This document shows, in pieces, positions 12,652-21,674 of a DNA stretch of 64,000 bases (its first letter is position 1; each line of letters begins with the position of its first letter). Location: positions 14,013,501-14,077,500 of the forward strand of contig BSBM01000904.1 in the NCBI GenBank assembly GCA_027924585.1. Direction: 5' to 3'. The position numbers and the translations under genes are program-made. Origin of the DNA: Larix kaempferi. Its lineage: Eukaryota > Streptophyta > Pinopsida > Pinales > Pinaceae. The notes beneath the pieces were generated by a model that worked only from the letters and a program-made list of their open reading frames with translations, was not told the origin of the DNA and did not search any database.

Positions 12652-13869
12652 ACAAAGTTATCTATTGAAGATGTTGAAGTTCCCAGGATCTGGGAAGAAT
12701 GCCATGATCGAGGAGTACCAGTCAATCATGAAGATGTTTGGGATGCAGTCCCAAGACCTGAAGGGGAGTTTGTAGTGACTTCCAAGAGGATCTACAAGAT
12801 CAAGCATGCTGCAGGTGGTAGCATAGAGACTTTTGCTCCTGTAGCCAGATACACTTCCATTAGATCCGTACTTGCTATGGCTGCAGTGATGAAATGGAAG
12901 ATACAACAGATGGACTTCAAGACAGCTTTCTTGAATGGTGTAGTTGAAGAAGAAGTGTATGTGGAGCAGCCACTTGGTGCTGAGACACATGACAGGGAGT
13001 CATATACGTGCAGAACTTGGTATGGTAGGATAGATAGCTTTCTATCCAGTTTGGGCTTTACCAACAGTAAAGCGGATTCCCACCTTTACTACAAGGTTGA
13101 GGAAGGAAATCCAGTGATACTACTTTTGTATATGGATGACCTGTTTATTACAGGTGAAGATAGATTGATTGCCGACATGCAGCGGAAGCTTGCTGCCGAG
13201 TTCGAGATGAAGAACTTGGGGATGATGCACTATTTGTTTTTTGGCATGGAGGTGTGGCAGAGTGCAGATGGAATCTTCCTTGGACAAGGGAAGTATGCAG
13301 TAGAGATCCTGAAGAGGTTCGGGATGATGGACTGCAAGGCTATGGCCACACCTATGGCATCGAACTTGAAGCTTCTGTGTGATGCTTCATCTGAGCCAGT
13401 TGATGTCACTATGTATCGTCAGATGATTGGGTCCTTGATGTACCTGACGAACACGAGACCAGATATTTCCTTTGAACACATTGAGTCAGTTCCTGACGGA
13501 TCCGAGGAGTGTTCACCTGGTTGCTGTAGAGCATATTCTGAGGTACCTGAAGAGTACGGTTGATTATGGGCTCAAGTATGATGCGAATCAAAAGTTTAAC
13601 CTACAAGGTTATGTTGATTCAGATTGGGCAGGCAGTGCTGCAGATAGGAAGAGCACTCCTGGGTTCTGCTTCAGTATGGGATCAGGTGTGATCTCTTGGT
13701 TTAGCAGGAAGTAGTCCTGCGTAGCACTGAGCACAGCTGAAGCAGAGTATGTTGCGACAGATGAGCAGATTGCAGATGTGCTGACGAAGCCACTAGCCAA
13801 AGTGAAGTTCGAATACTTCAAAGAGAGGCTTGGTATTCTTCAGATCGACGACACTTCAAGGAAGAAGTG
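12652..13869 (+). pseudogene. copia-1 reverse transcriptase / RNase H remnant
   Basis: Copia reverse transcriptase: EDVWDAVPRPEGEF, TFAPVARYTSIRS, QMDFKTAFLNG, catalytic YMDDLFITG at about 13130, [16 protein letters not shown]. RNase H: YVDSDWAGSAADRKS and AEAEYVA. Compared with copia-4, a block after GGSIE (KYKARFVARGFSQKE) and the LKKALYGLKQAPR block are deleted. A frameshift near 13470 and a TAG at about 13711 follow. Most of RNase H between AEAEYVA and DEQIADVLTKPLA is gone. The frame ends DDTSRKK at 13869. The active-site YMDD survives, but the enzyme cannot be functional. Confidence 0.88.
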
Positions 13870-13939
13870 ATGGACACATTTGCAGAAGCCATTCCAAGCA
13901 TGTTGGAAGGAGGATCCTTCACATGGCTGTGGATGTAAG

Positions 13940-14560
13940 CATTGGATGATGAGCATCAGGACGATGCTCCAGTTACTACTTTGTATATGCATCAGGAGGA
14001 TGTTGGATATGATCAGTTGGATCATTTATATGTATGTATGTATGCATCATGTTGAATGCTGGATATGATCAGGTGGATCATTTATATGTATGTATGTACA
14101 CATCATGTTGGATGCTGGATATGATCAGGTGGATCATGTATATGTATATGCATCATGTTGGATGCTTGGACTATGTATCTGTGTATGTATCAGGTGGATA
14201 CATTGTGTGATCAGGTAGATCATGTATCTTGATATATATCAGGTATGATTAGGTGGATTAGGTATTTGTAGATGTATCAAGTGGATACATTGTATGATCA
14301 GGTAGATCATGGATGATGATATGTATCAGGCAGATACTGTGTATGCATCAAGTGGATGCATTGTATGATCAGGTAGATCATGTATGTTGATATGTATCAT
14401 GTATGATCAGGTGGATCATGTATTTGTATTTGTATTAGGTGGATACATTGTATGATCAGGTGGATCATGTATGATGATATGTATCAGGTAGATACTTGGT
14501 ATGCATCAGGTAGATGCATGATATGATCAGGATGATCGTGGATGACGAGCTTCAGGATGT
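13940..14560 (+). repeat. Short-period tandem repeat array in copia-1 3' spacer
   Basis: Degenerate minisatellite of GATCAGGTGGATCATGTAT-like units (about 20-45 bp, with GCATCA and GTATCAGGTGGATAC variants). It lies between the RNase H stop and the polypurine tract, and is not coding. Confidence 0.85.
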
Positions 14561-14689
14561 TGCTCCAGATGACTTGCAGTAGGATGTTGCAGTGATGATG
14601 ATCAGGATGATCATGTATACATCAGGATGATGTATGGTGAGTATCAGGATGATACTCTATGGCCGTGGATCAGGTTGTGCAGATGAGCA

Positions 14690-15290
14690 TATAATTTGGC
14701 CCTGGGAGATTTGCAGATAGTCTTTCGAAGTTTTGCCTACGGCATGTAATCTGGCCCTGGGATATCTGGCAAATGCTCTTTCGAGGTTTTGCTATGGGAG
14801 GACATATAATTTGGCCCTGAGAGATCTGCAGATAGTCTTGCAAGGTTTTGCCTATGGCATATAATTTGGCCCTGGAATATCTGGCAGATGCTCTTTCGAG
14901 GTTTTGTCCTATGGCATATAATTCGGCCCTGGGAGATCCGATAGGTTGAGCTGTGTGCTCGTAATAAGTCCTGGGATGCTCTTGCAAGGTTTTGCCATGA
15001 CCACATGTAATATGGCCCTGGGAGATCCGATAGGTTAGGCTGTGTGCCCGTAATAAGTCCTGAGATGCTCTTGCAAGGTTTTGTGGCAGGTGTCACATGT
15101 AATAAGTCCTGGAGATCTGGACAGGATGAAAAAGGCCTCAGATGCTCTTTAGGGTTATTGCTAGTCAAGAGACTCTTTTAAGGTTTTGTGACAGTCACAT
15201 ATAATGTCCCTGGGAGATCCGACAGGTAGAGCTGTGTGCTCATAACAGCCTGGATGCTCTTACAAGGTTTTGTGATGCACGTAATAAGTC
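14690..15290 (+). repeat. About 75-bp tandem repeat array in copia-1 3' spacer
   Basis: Seven or eight imperfect units with shared words CATATAATTTGGCCCTGG, AGATCTG/AGATCCG, GCTCTTTCGAGGTTTTG. The period is roughly 70-85 bp. Minus-strand open frames through it are a by-product of the repetition. Copia-4 has an unrelated array at the same relative position. Confidence 0.85.
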
Positions 15291-15524
15291 CTGAGATTTC
15301 CACAGTATAGCCAGTGATGATGAAGACCTGCAGGTGGTGGGCCTACATCCAGTATGAAAAAGGACTGGCTTTGTAGAACTTCCTATGACGAGTAGATTCA
15401 GAGATTGATTGAGATAGCAGCAGTAGTGACGATGACGATGATTCGAGGATGATGATTCGCTGATGCTGATCCAGAGAAGAAGACTTGTGCTAGCAGACCT
15501 GTGTCAAGAAATACCTTCTTAGTT

Positions 15525-15533
15525 AAGAGGGAG
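15525..15533 (+). promoter_or_regulatory. Polypurine tract of copia-1
   Basis: AAGAGGGAG followed by TGTT, identical to the copia-4 tract at 50289-50297. It primes plus-strand DNA synthesis in LTR elements and marks where the missing 3' LTR should begin. Confidence 0.85.
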
Positions 15534-16815
15534 TGTTGACCGAGTACCGAGACTGGTACCTTTGGGAGTACTGCATAAGTACCGGGTACTTCACCCAAGT
15601 ACCGGGTACTTGGTCACGGATTTTAGGGTACTTCCGGGCATGAAATTGAAACGCAGACTGGAAATTTCACGGTTATTAGTATTACTTATTACTTATTAAC
15701 TTATTTTATTACTAATTACTAATTACTAATACACTATACAGTAATGTAATACTGTAAATTTAAAACTTTAGATTATCTCTGGCAGCTGAAGGATTCCAAT
15801 TTGAATGTTGTAAGCTGGTTATATTTATCCATATTCTTCCAGATTGGGTAAGGGCAAACTTGCCACACAACAAGATAATAGGAAATACCAAAAATAACAA
15901 TATGTTAGCTTATGGGCGATTTTGGATTTTGACTTTTGCTAGTGCCAGCGGTGGCTGCATTTACATCTTTTTTGGTATAATATGCTCGATGTACATTTAC
16001 TGCTTATATTAACAGTTAAAGAAGCATTCTATTGAAGAAAAAAAATAAAAAAAAATAAGGAAGGTAGTTAAACCTGGCCTTGAGAATCAGAGCTGGTAAC
16101 TAACGCTCGAGCTTCCTGCAGGACTCTGCAAGCATTTTCACTAATTTGTTCATTATCCGGTGAGTTTTCAGCAGAATTTGCCACATCTGCTAGAACGCTC
16201 AATAATTCTTTGGAAGCTGTTTCGGAATGTTGTATGTCACCAGATTCATTACTCTGCAATCATGTGCAATAATGAATACATAGATTCCTTAAAACCGGAC
16301 ATGGTCAGTAAAAATATTTTTATCAAATTCTAATTAAGTTCGACTCTCAATTTTGATTCTAAGAAAAGGAGGTCCTCTAGTCCTACCTGGTAAAGATGCG
16401 AAGCAGCCTCGCGAAGGAGATGCAATGAATTGTCGGCAGATACATTATTCTGCTCCATTTTCAGATGGCCTCCTCCCTGCCCTGCCCCCACTCGGTTTTT
16501 TGCACTGCACTTAGGAACCACTGTGTGATTCTTTTCAAAACTCACAATGGTGGTGAATTCTGACAAAACCTTGTAATGGTGGTGAATGCTAATAAGTACC
16601 CTTAATACCAATCAGTAGAGTATGTTAAAAGTCTGTAATACTAATAGTCTAATTTAAATTTTAAATTTTCTGTTTCATTGTTTTAAAGTTTTTCAATTTT
16701 AAATTTTTTCGTATTAATAATTATTAATTTTAATTTAGCTTAATTTTCAGTTTTATTAATTATATTTATATTTAATTATAAATATATTAATATAATTATT
16801 AATTATAAATTTATA

Positions 16816-16846
<31 letters not shown>

Positions 16847-16940
16847 CTACAGTACCCCGACGTACCCAAGTACCCTATTTCAAAAAGTGGCGTACCCGTA
16901 CCCGTACCCGTCCCAGTACCCAAGTACCCTGGCAACTTAG
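15534..16940 (-). mobile_element. hAT-like non-autonomous element carrying host exons
   Basis: The right end GGCAACTTAG (16931-16940) is the inverse of the CTAAGTTGCC terminus at 3730. It is preceded by several GTACCC/GGGTAC motifs and a TA microsatellite at 16820-16844. The left end near 15540-15625 has the same GGGTACTT/GTACCGGG motifs. Between them lie two exons of an unrelated gene (16074-16458) and AT-rich DNA. No transposase is present. The left boundary is uncertain because it meets the copia-1 polypurine tract, and I find no 8-bp duplication. Confidence 0.55.
16074..16458 (-). pseudogene. Captured 5' end of an unknown gene (two exons)
   Basis: Exon 1 coding part is 16387-16458, starting MEQNNVSADNSLHLLREAAS, 24 codons, ending CAG at donor GTAGGA. 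Exon 2 is 16074-16253, 60 codons, after acceptor TTGCACATGATTGCAG and ending at donor GTTTAA. Both are phase 0 and join without a stop. The joined 84 residues are Ser/Glu/Ala-rich and look helical (ETASKELLSVLADVANSAEN, ACRVLQEARALVTSS). I do not recognise the family. No exon 3 follows before the element ends, so this is a fragment. It lies within GTACCC-type transposon ends, consistent with transposon gene capture. Whether it is transcribed is unknown. Confidence 0.6.
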
Positions 16941-17624
16941 CTTTTTTGCATTTTTTTTACTTTTTTGGGTTTTTTGACAATAAGTGAAAAATAAATCATC
17001 CAACTACTTAGGAAAGTGGGTTTTGGGGTATGGTGGGTGCTTTGGGCTTGATAATGAGCACCCCCATGGCAAAAAAGACCCCTAGACCACACTTTTACAT
17101 CATTTTCAATTTTTTTAACCAAACCATTAAAAAATGGCTTGTTTTTACAGAGAATTAGAAGACAAAAAAAAAAAAATCTCGGAATTAAATAAAAACCTAG
17201 GGGGACCTAGCAAATGTCCATACGACTCAAAATTAAGGTCTAGCATGTTCATATACATTGACCCATGGACTTTAATAACCCCCTAAGGCCTATCCACCTC
17301 ACCAGGCATTCCAGCTTTGGAGGAGCAGGAGAAAAACTCAAAAATTATGTTATACAAAAATGCATAACATAATTAATAAGTGAAAAAACTCATTGGAATA
17401 CCCGACTTGATCGACAAGTCCTAGGAAGCCAAGTCATTTACATAAAATACCATGCTAAAACATTTTATTACAAACCCCGCAGGGCATGGACACGTGATGA
17501 AAAAATAAAAAAGTGGCCCTGAAAAAGGCTTGATGGACTTCATATCACTGATAATGAACATGTAACATGTTCAACTTTGCCAGCTCACTTGACAGTCCAG
17601 CTAAGTACGACTTAGTGGGTAACA
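16941..17624. repeat. Right part of LTR-like element copy 1
   Basis: Non-coding. Shares long blocks in order with 60060-60698, such as AAAACTCAAAAATTAT, CCTAG(G)GG(G)ACCTAGCA, TCATATACATTGAC, GACAAGTCCTAGGAA and the GGTAACA/GGCAACA end. This pairing defines the element's 3' boundary. Confidence 0.75.
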
Positions 17625-19133
17625 GGTTCATCCAAGAGATAGGTCCGCAGAATGTTGTCCAAGTCATAACGGATAACGTTGTTAATTATGTGGTTGTTGG
17701 CAGGTTGCTTATGATTAGGCATCTGACCTTGTTTTGGACTCCTTATGCTACACATTGCATCAATTTGATGGAAGAGGATATGGGAAAAATTCCTTTCATT
17801 AGAGATATTGTCAATTCATCCAGGAGCATTACAAAACTTATATATAATCATACATGCTCAGCTTGATGAGACCATTCACAAATAACAAGGAATTGGTGCA
17901 TCCAACAATCACACGTTTTGCCACAAGCTTCATTTCACTTCGATCTCTCTTGGCTTGTATGTGGGAGATTAAGAGAATGTTCCTTTCAGATGAGTGGCAT
18001 GCATTGTCATTTAGCAAAAACCTGGAGGGGTAAGCCATGTATAGGCTAGTGTCACTCCAGGAGAGCTTTTGGGCAGGAGCGGAGGAGGTGTGTGCCATTA
18101 GTAAACCTTTTGTAAAGGTTCTTCAGTTGGTGGATGGAGACAAGCCCGCAATGGGCTACTTGTATGAGGCCATGGATAGGGCCAAAGAATACATCCGTGC
18201 ATATTATGAGGACAAGGGGGATGAAGGGTATGAGAAACAATTATTGATATGGAAGGTCATTGATGAGCGATGGAACAATACACGCCATCGCCCCATTCAT
18301 GCTGTAGGGATCTACCTCAACCCCGCATTCTCTTACTCTTGTGGTTTTAGATTTGATGCTGAGGTTATGGATGGATTCCTCACATGTGTTCAAAGGATGG
18401 TGCTAGATCCGCAAGAACGTGCGGAGATTTCTAAAGAAATGGAGATATATAGGATGGTTGGCTTTGACATGGTTGTTAATGATAGGAAGACCAAAATGCT
18501 AGGTAAGCTACAAGTTCATTTTATTGCAAACTTCAATGTCTCTTCTCCATTTGTTTCAAACTTTAAAATTTCAATGTTATTTCTTATGTTTCTAACTTTC
18601 TACTTTCTCTTATTTGTTCTAGATGCTTGGTGGACAAGCTATGGCCGAAGAGTACCCCATTTACAAAAGCTTGCCATTAGGGCGCTCAGCCAAACATGTA
18701 TCTCATCAGTATGCGAGCGCAATTGGAGTGTGTTTGAGAAAATACACACCAAGAAACGCAACAGGTTAAAAAATTTCAAATAAAATTTTGAAGTTATTTT
18801 AAATTATAAATTTATAATTTTATGCACATTGCCATGTCAACCTTTAAAGTTTAAATTATATATTATAAAATTTAAATTATAATTTATAATTCATGACCCT
18901 CGTACAGGTTGGAAACTTCTCCCCATAATGACATGGTCTACGTCTACTACAACCTTCGATTATGGGTGAGGCAGCTTCAGAAAACACCAGATCTGGATGC
19001 CATTTCATTGGATGGGATTGACACCACTGCTGCATGGAGGGTGGAAAGCGACACACCTGTCATGGAACAAGACCTTGATTGGTTACATGAGGATTTGGAG
19101 GGGGGGTGGGCCAGGTGGCAGGGGAGGCGATAG
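17625..19133 (+). pseudogene. hAT-1 transposase, C-terminal part
   Basis: Continues the frame broken at 7491. FIQEIGPQNVVQVITDN and LFWTPYATHCINLM are DUF659-type transposase core motifs. A frameshift near 17860 and a stop near 18030 precede a long open stretch from 18037 (MYRLVSLQESFWAG, DERWNNTRHRPIHA, YLNPAFSYSC). Intron 1 is 18503-18622 (donor GTAAGC, acceptor TTCTAG). The hAT dimerisation domain follows (AWWTSYGRRVPHLQKLAIRA, CERNWSVFEKIHTKKRNRL). Intron 2 is 18765-18907 (donor GTTAAA). The last exon, 18908-19133, carries YVYYNLRL. The remaining 0.7 kb to the TIR is untranslated. Two introns, a frameshift and stops show an old non-functional copy. Confidence 0.9.
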
Positions 19134-19845
19134 AGGTGGAGTATGATCTAGAGCAGGCACCTTTACAGGAGGTGGCTATTGACCCTAGGAGTGCACCACC
19201 ACTTTCACAGACACAGACAGAGACAGTGACAGCAAAGCGAGCTAGACTTGGACATAGCAGTGGCACTACCACTAGTAGAGGACACTAGACTCTAGTTTCT
19301 TCCTCTTCTAGAGGATGTCAAAGTGTAGCTTCTCCTTCTATTTGAGCACATTAAAGTCCGCTGCCACCCATAGGGCCTTCTTCAGCTAGAGGAAGAGCCA
19401 TTACCAAAGCCATCACCTTTTCCCGTAAAAGGGGCAGAGGGAATCGCTAGTTTATTTTATTTGAGTTCATTGTACTACGTAGTATGTAGATCTTAGTTGA
19501 CAGTTGACTCATGATGATGAGATACATTTATTATATTTTTGATGATATTTTCAGGCTCTGGAGTCGGTACACTCATTACCACTCAGGAGTCAAGACTCAA
19601 GACATGATTTAGTATTGATGCATGATATATCATTAGACATCTTATACATCATATATATATGTTTTCTTTTCATATTTATGTGGCAATGTGTTTATTTGAT
19701 GTTGTTAATGCTTTAAATGTTTAAAAATTTGAAAAAAAATGAATATTTTTGTATTTTTTTGAAGTGTGTCGATATTTGCCGATATTTTCCCCGATGTTGC
19801 CAATAAGTTGTGTTCCGAACCCTCGCCGATATTTTTGTCGACACG

Positions 19846-19860
19846 ATGTCTTCCACACTG
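19846..19860 (-). repeat. Right terminal inverted repeat of hAT-1
   Basis: ATGTCTTCCACACTG, exact inverse of 6127-6141. The 8-bp duplication CTTCTACG follows at 19861-19868. Confidence 0.95.
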
Positions 19861-19868
19861 CTTCTACG

Positions 19869-20091
19869 TAAGATAAAAATAACTTTGTTTTGCTCTCACA
19901 CCTTTGAGTAGGCTATGTTACCCCTCATTTTGTCATTAGTGTCCACATGATTTTCATCACATGTTCAACAAAGGATTACAAGTTGATGGAACCTTCCATG
20001 ATTGATGATGATGTCACTTGCTCATGCTTCATTGATGTAGCACGCCCTATCATTTTTCTTTTGATAAAGCATTTCCATGTCATGGATGGTC
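19869..20091. other. Short flank between hAT-1 and copia-2
   Basis: 223 bases outside both elements. No coding frame recognised. With the two elements removed it would join 6118 on the left and 30315 on the right. Confidence 0.7.
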
Positions 20092-20096
20092 CTTTG

Positions 20097-21575
20097 TGTT
20101 GATTTTTTTTTAGCAGCATCGAATGCCATTCTCTGGGAGAATGGAGGCACCTGGTCAGTTACCAGGATATTGACCCAATCTGGGACTGGGAACTCAGCCT
20201 GGGGCTGAGAGCCATTCTCTAGGAGAATGGAGGCACCTGGTCAGTTACCAGGATATTGATCCAGTCTGGGACTGGAAGCTCAGCCTGGGGCTGAGAGCCA
20301 TTCTCTAGGAGAATGGAGGCACCTGGTCAGTTACTAGGATTTCAATGTAAGCCCTAGACCGGGTCTAGGCAAGTGGTGTACTCCTCCCCTTGATCTATAG
20401 GCTATGGGACCTTCTCAAGGGACTAATCAACCCTTCATGAAATACCTGGCACTTGATCTTGGTGGCAACAGGAGGGTGAAGTAAAGCAATTAATTTATCT
20501 CCTTATGACGATGTACTTGGAGTGGACATAAAGACCTTGAAGAACACCTAGATGGCTTGTTGAAAACCTAAGCACAACTTGACTTGGTTCGTGTACCCAC
20601 CTTTTTGAAGAAAAGAAATGTATATATATATATATATATATTCGTGGGTAGGCCTTAATTGAAGAGCCAAGAAAGAAAATAAAAATTATTATGTAAATTG
20701 CAGGTCAGCCTCAATAAAAGAAAATAAAAAATATATATGAAGTACAGGTCGGCCCCATTATGAAATATTAATTTTTGGTCACGTATTTCACTATAAATAA
20801 GAAGTAAAAATTCTTATTTTTAACCCATCGATTTAGTCTGCTCCAAGAGGACAATTCGGTGGTGTTCAGTCTACTCCAAAAGGACAATTCGTGGGTGATA
20901 TGTTTCTGCTGGGTTCTCTCTATACTGTTGGCTCTTATTCTTGTTCTTACCTCTTTTACTGCTGCCTTATCTTAGCTAGGGTGTGTTGCTGCTATCAAAT
21001 ACTATCTGAAACTTACTACCGTGTACAGCTGAGCTCAGACAGGATATTTTTCAGTGCACCAGAGCCCTGCTAGGGCATCTCTCTGTGCACCCGAATTTTA
21101 TACAGGGTCTGTCCCTAAGTTTGGCAGCCCTCATAAGTCTTTCACAGGTCACAACAGATCTGGAAAAGGTGTGGACAGGTCACTACAGCCCAGCAGAAGA
21201 TTTCGGCCCCCTCAATAAAGTATACACCAGCAACTTTTGATAGTTACAGGCTTGTACAGGTTGACAGTATTAAATTGAAATTGCTCCAGGCAACATCTAC
21301 AGTCATCAAGTAACAGCTTGGAGGCAGCAGTCATTGTACATGGTTCTTCTTGTTCAGTCTATTGTGAAGGCTTGTTTTAGCCTACTTTTGTACAAACTCA
21401 GTCATCTCATTTTGGAGATATTCTATTATTAATATTACTTTGGGGTTTTTGTCCTTGAAAGGTTTCCCCGTGAAAAATACTGTGTTCAATTTTTTTATGT
21501 GCATTTACTGCTAGCTATCTCTGCACTATCTTTATTTACAGTCTATTACTACTATCAAATTTCAAAATTTTAACA
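20097..21575 (+). repeat. 5' LTR of copia-2
   Basis: 1479 bp, TGTTGATT...TTTTAACA, with an 86-bp hairpin-rich tandem repeat near its start, a TA run at 20622-20640 and TATAAATAAG near 20791. Very similar to the 3' LTR along its whole length. The main differences are indels in the TA run and near 21226. Confidence 0.95.
20126..20340 (+). repeat. Tandem array of hairpin modules in copia-2 5' LTR
   Basis: Period 86 bp, 2.5 copies (starts at 20126, 20212, 20298). Each full unit contains four successive inverted repeats: CCATTCTC-TGG-GAGAATGG, CCTGGT-CAGTT-ACCAGG, CCAGTC-TGG-GACTGG and CTCAGCC-TGG-GGCTGAG. Three share a TGG triloop (TAG in some copies). Some copies carry single-base mismatches. 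The array lies at the U3 start of the LTR. Confidence 0.9.
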
Positions 21576-21587
21576 TGGTATCAGAGC
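21576..21587 (+). promoter_or_regulatory. Primer-binding site of copia-2
   Basis: TGGTATCAGAGC, the exact plant initiator tRNA-Met complement, immediately after the LTR. Confidence 0.95.
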
Positions 21588-21674
21588 TCTGGTTGTGAAG
21601 CACACAGCATTTGAGCAAGTGACTGTGTCTTACATAGACCTTGGGATAGTACAGACAGAGATAGCAGACCAGAG

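Larger units (their letters stand above)
9063..15533 (+). mobile_element. Ty1/copia retrotransposon copia-1, decayed, 3' LTR lost
   Basis: Has a 5' LTR (9063-9763), primer site, leader, a short gag remnant, a reverse transcriptase/RNase H remnant (12652-13869), a 1.65-kb repeat-filled 3' spacer and a polypurine tract (15525-15533). After the first bases of the expected LTR (TGTT) the sequence changes to unrelated DNA at 15538, so the 3' LTR is missing and no duplication can be confirmed. Protease and integrase are absent. It is closely related to copia-4: both share the 5' leader, the AGTTAAGAGGGAG tract and a TGTTAATG LTR start. Confidence 0.85.
7492..17624. mobile_element. TG...CA LTR-like element, copy 1, with nested insertions
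   Basis: Inserted in the hAT-1 transposase codons for LLDWFIQE. It starts TGTTGCCACC, ends GTGGGTAACA, and is flanked by GGTTT (7487-7491) and GGTTC (17625-17629), a 5-bp duplication with one change. Its own DNA is about 1.57 kb on the left (7492-9062) and 0.68 kb on the right (16941-17624). Both parts recur in the same order and orientation at 45849 and up to 60698. I see no coding frame in them. It may be a long solo LTR (probably Ty3/gypsy) or a large non-coding LTR derivative. Orientation is undetermined. Confidence 0.7.
6127..19860 (+). mobile_element. hAT transposon hAT-1, interrupted by nested elements
   Basis: Complete hAT element: perfect 15-bp TIRs (CAGTGTGGAAGACAT at 6127, its complement ending at 19860), an 8-bp target duplication CTTCTACG, and CGATAT-rich subterminal DNA at both ends. 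The plus-strand transposase has its N-terminal part at 6695-7491 and its C-terminal part at 17625-19133. The gap is filled by a later TG...CA insertion (7492-17624). Without that insert the element is about 3.6 kb, a normal hAT size. The transposase is broken, so the element is not autonomous now. Confidence 0.95.

Noticed and set aside
14670-15168. Minus-strand ORFs of 105 and 143 codons
   Set aside because: Repetitive peptides encoded by the tandem array of the copia-1 3' spacer, antisense to the element.
14690-15290. CRISPR-like repeat array
   Set aside because: Repeat units are degenerate and directly adjoining, with no unique spacers of constant length. The context is a plant retrotransposon.
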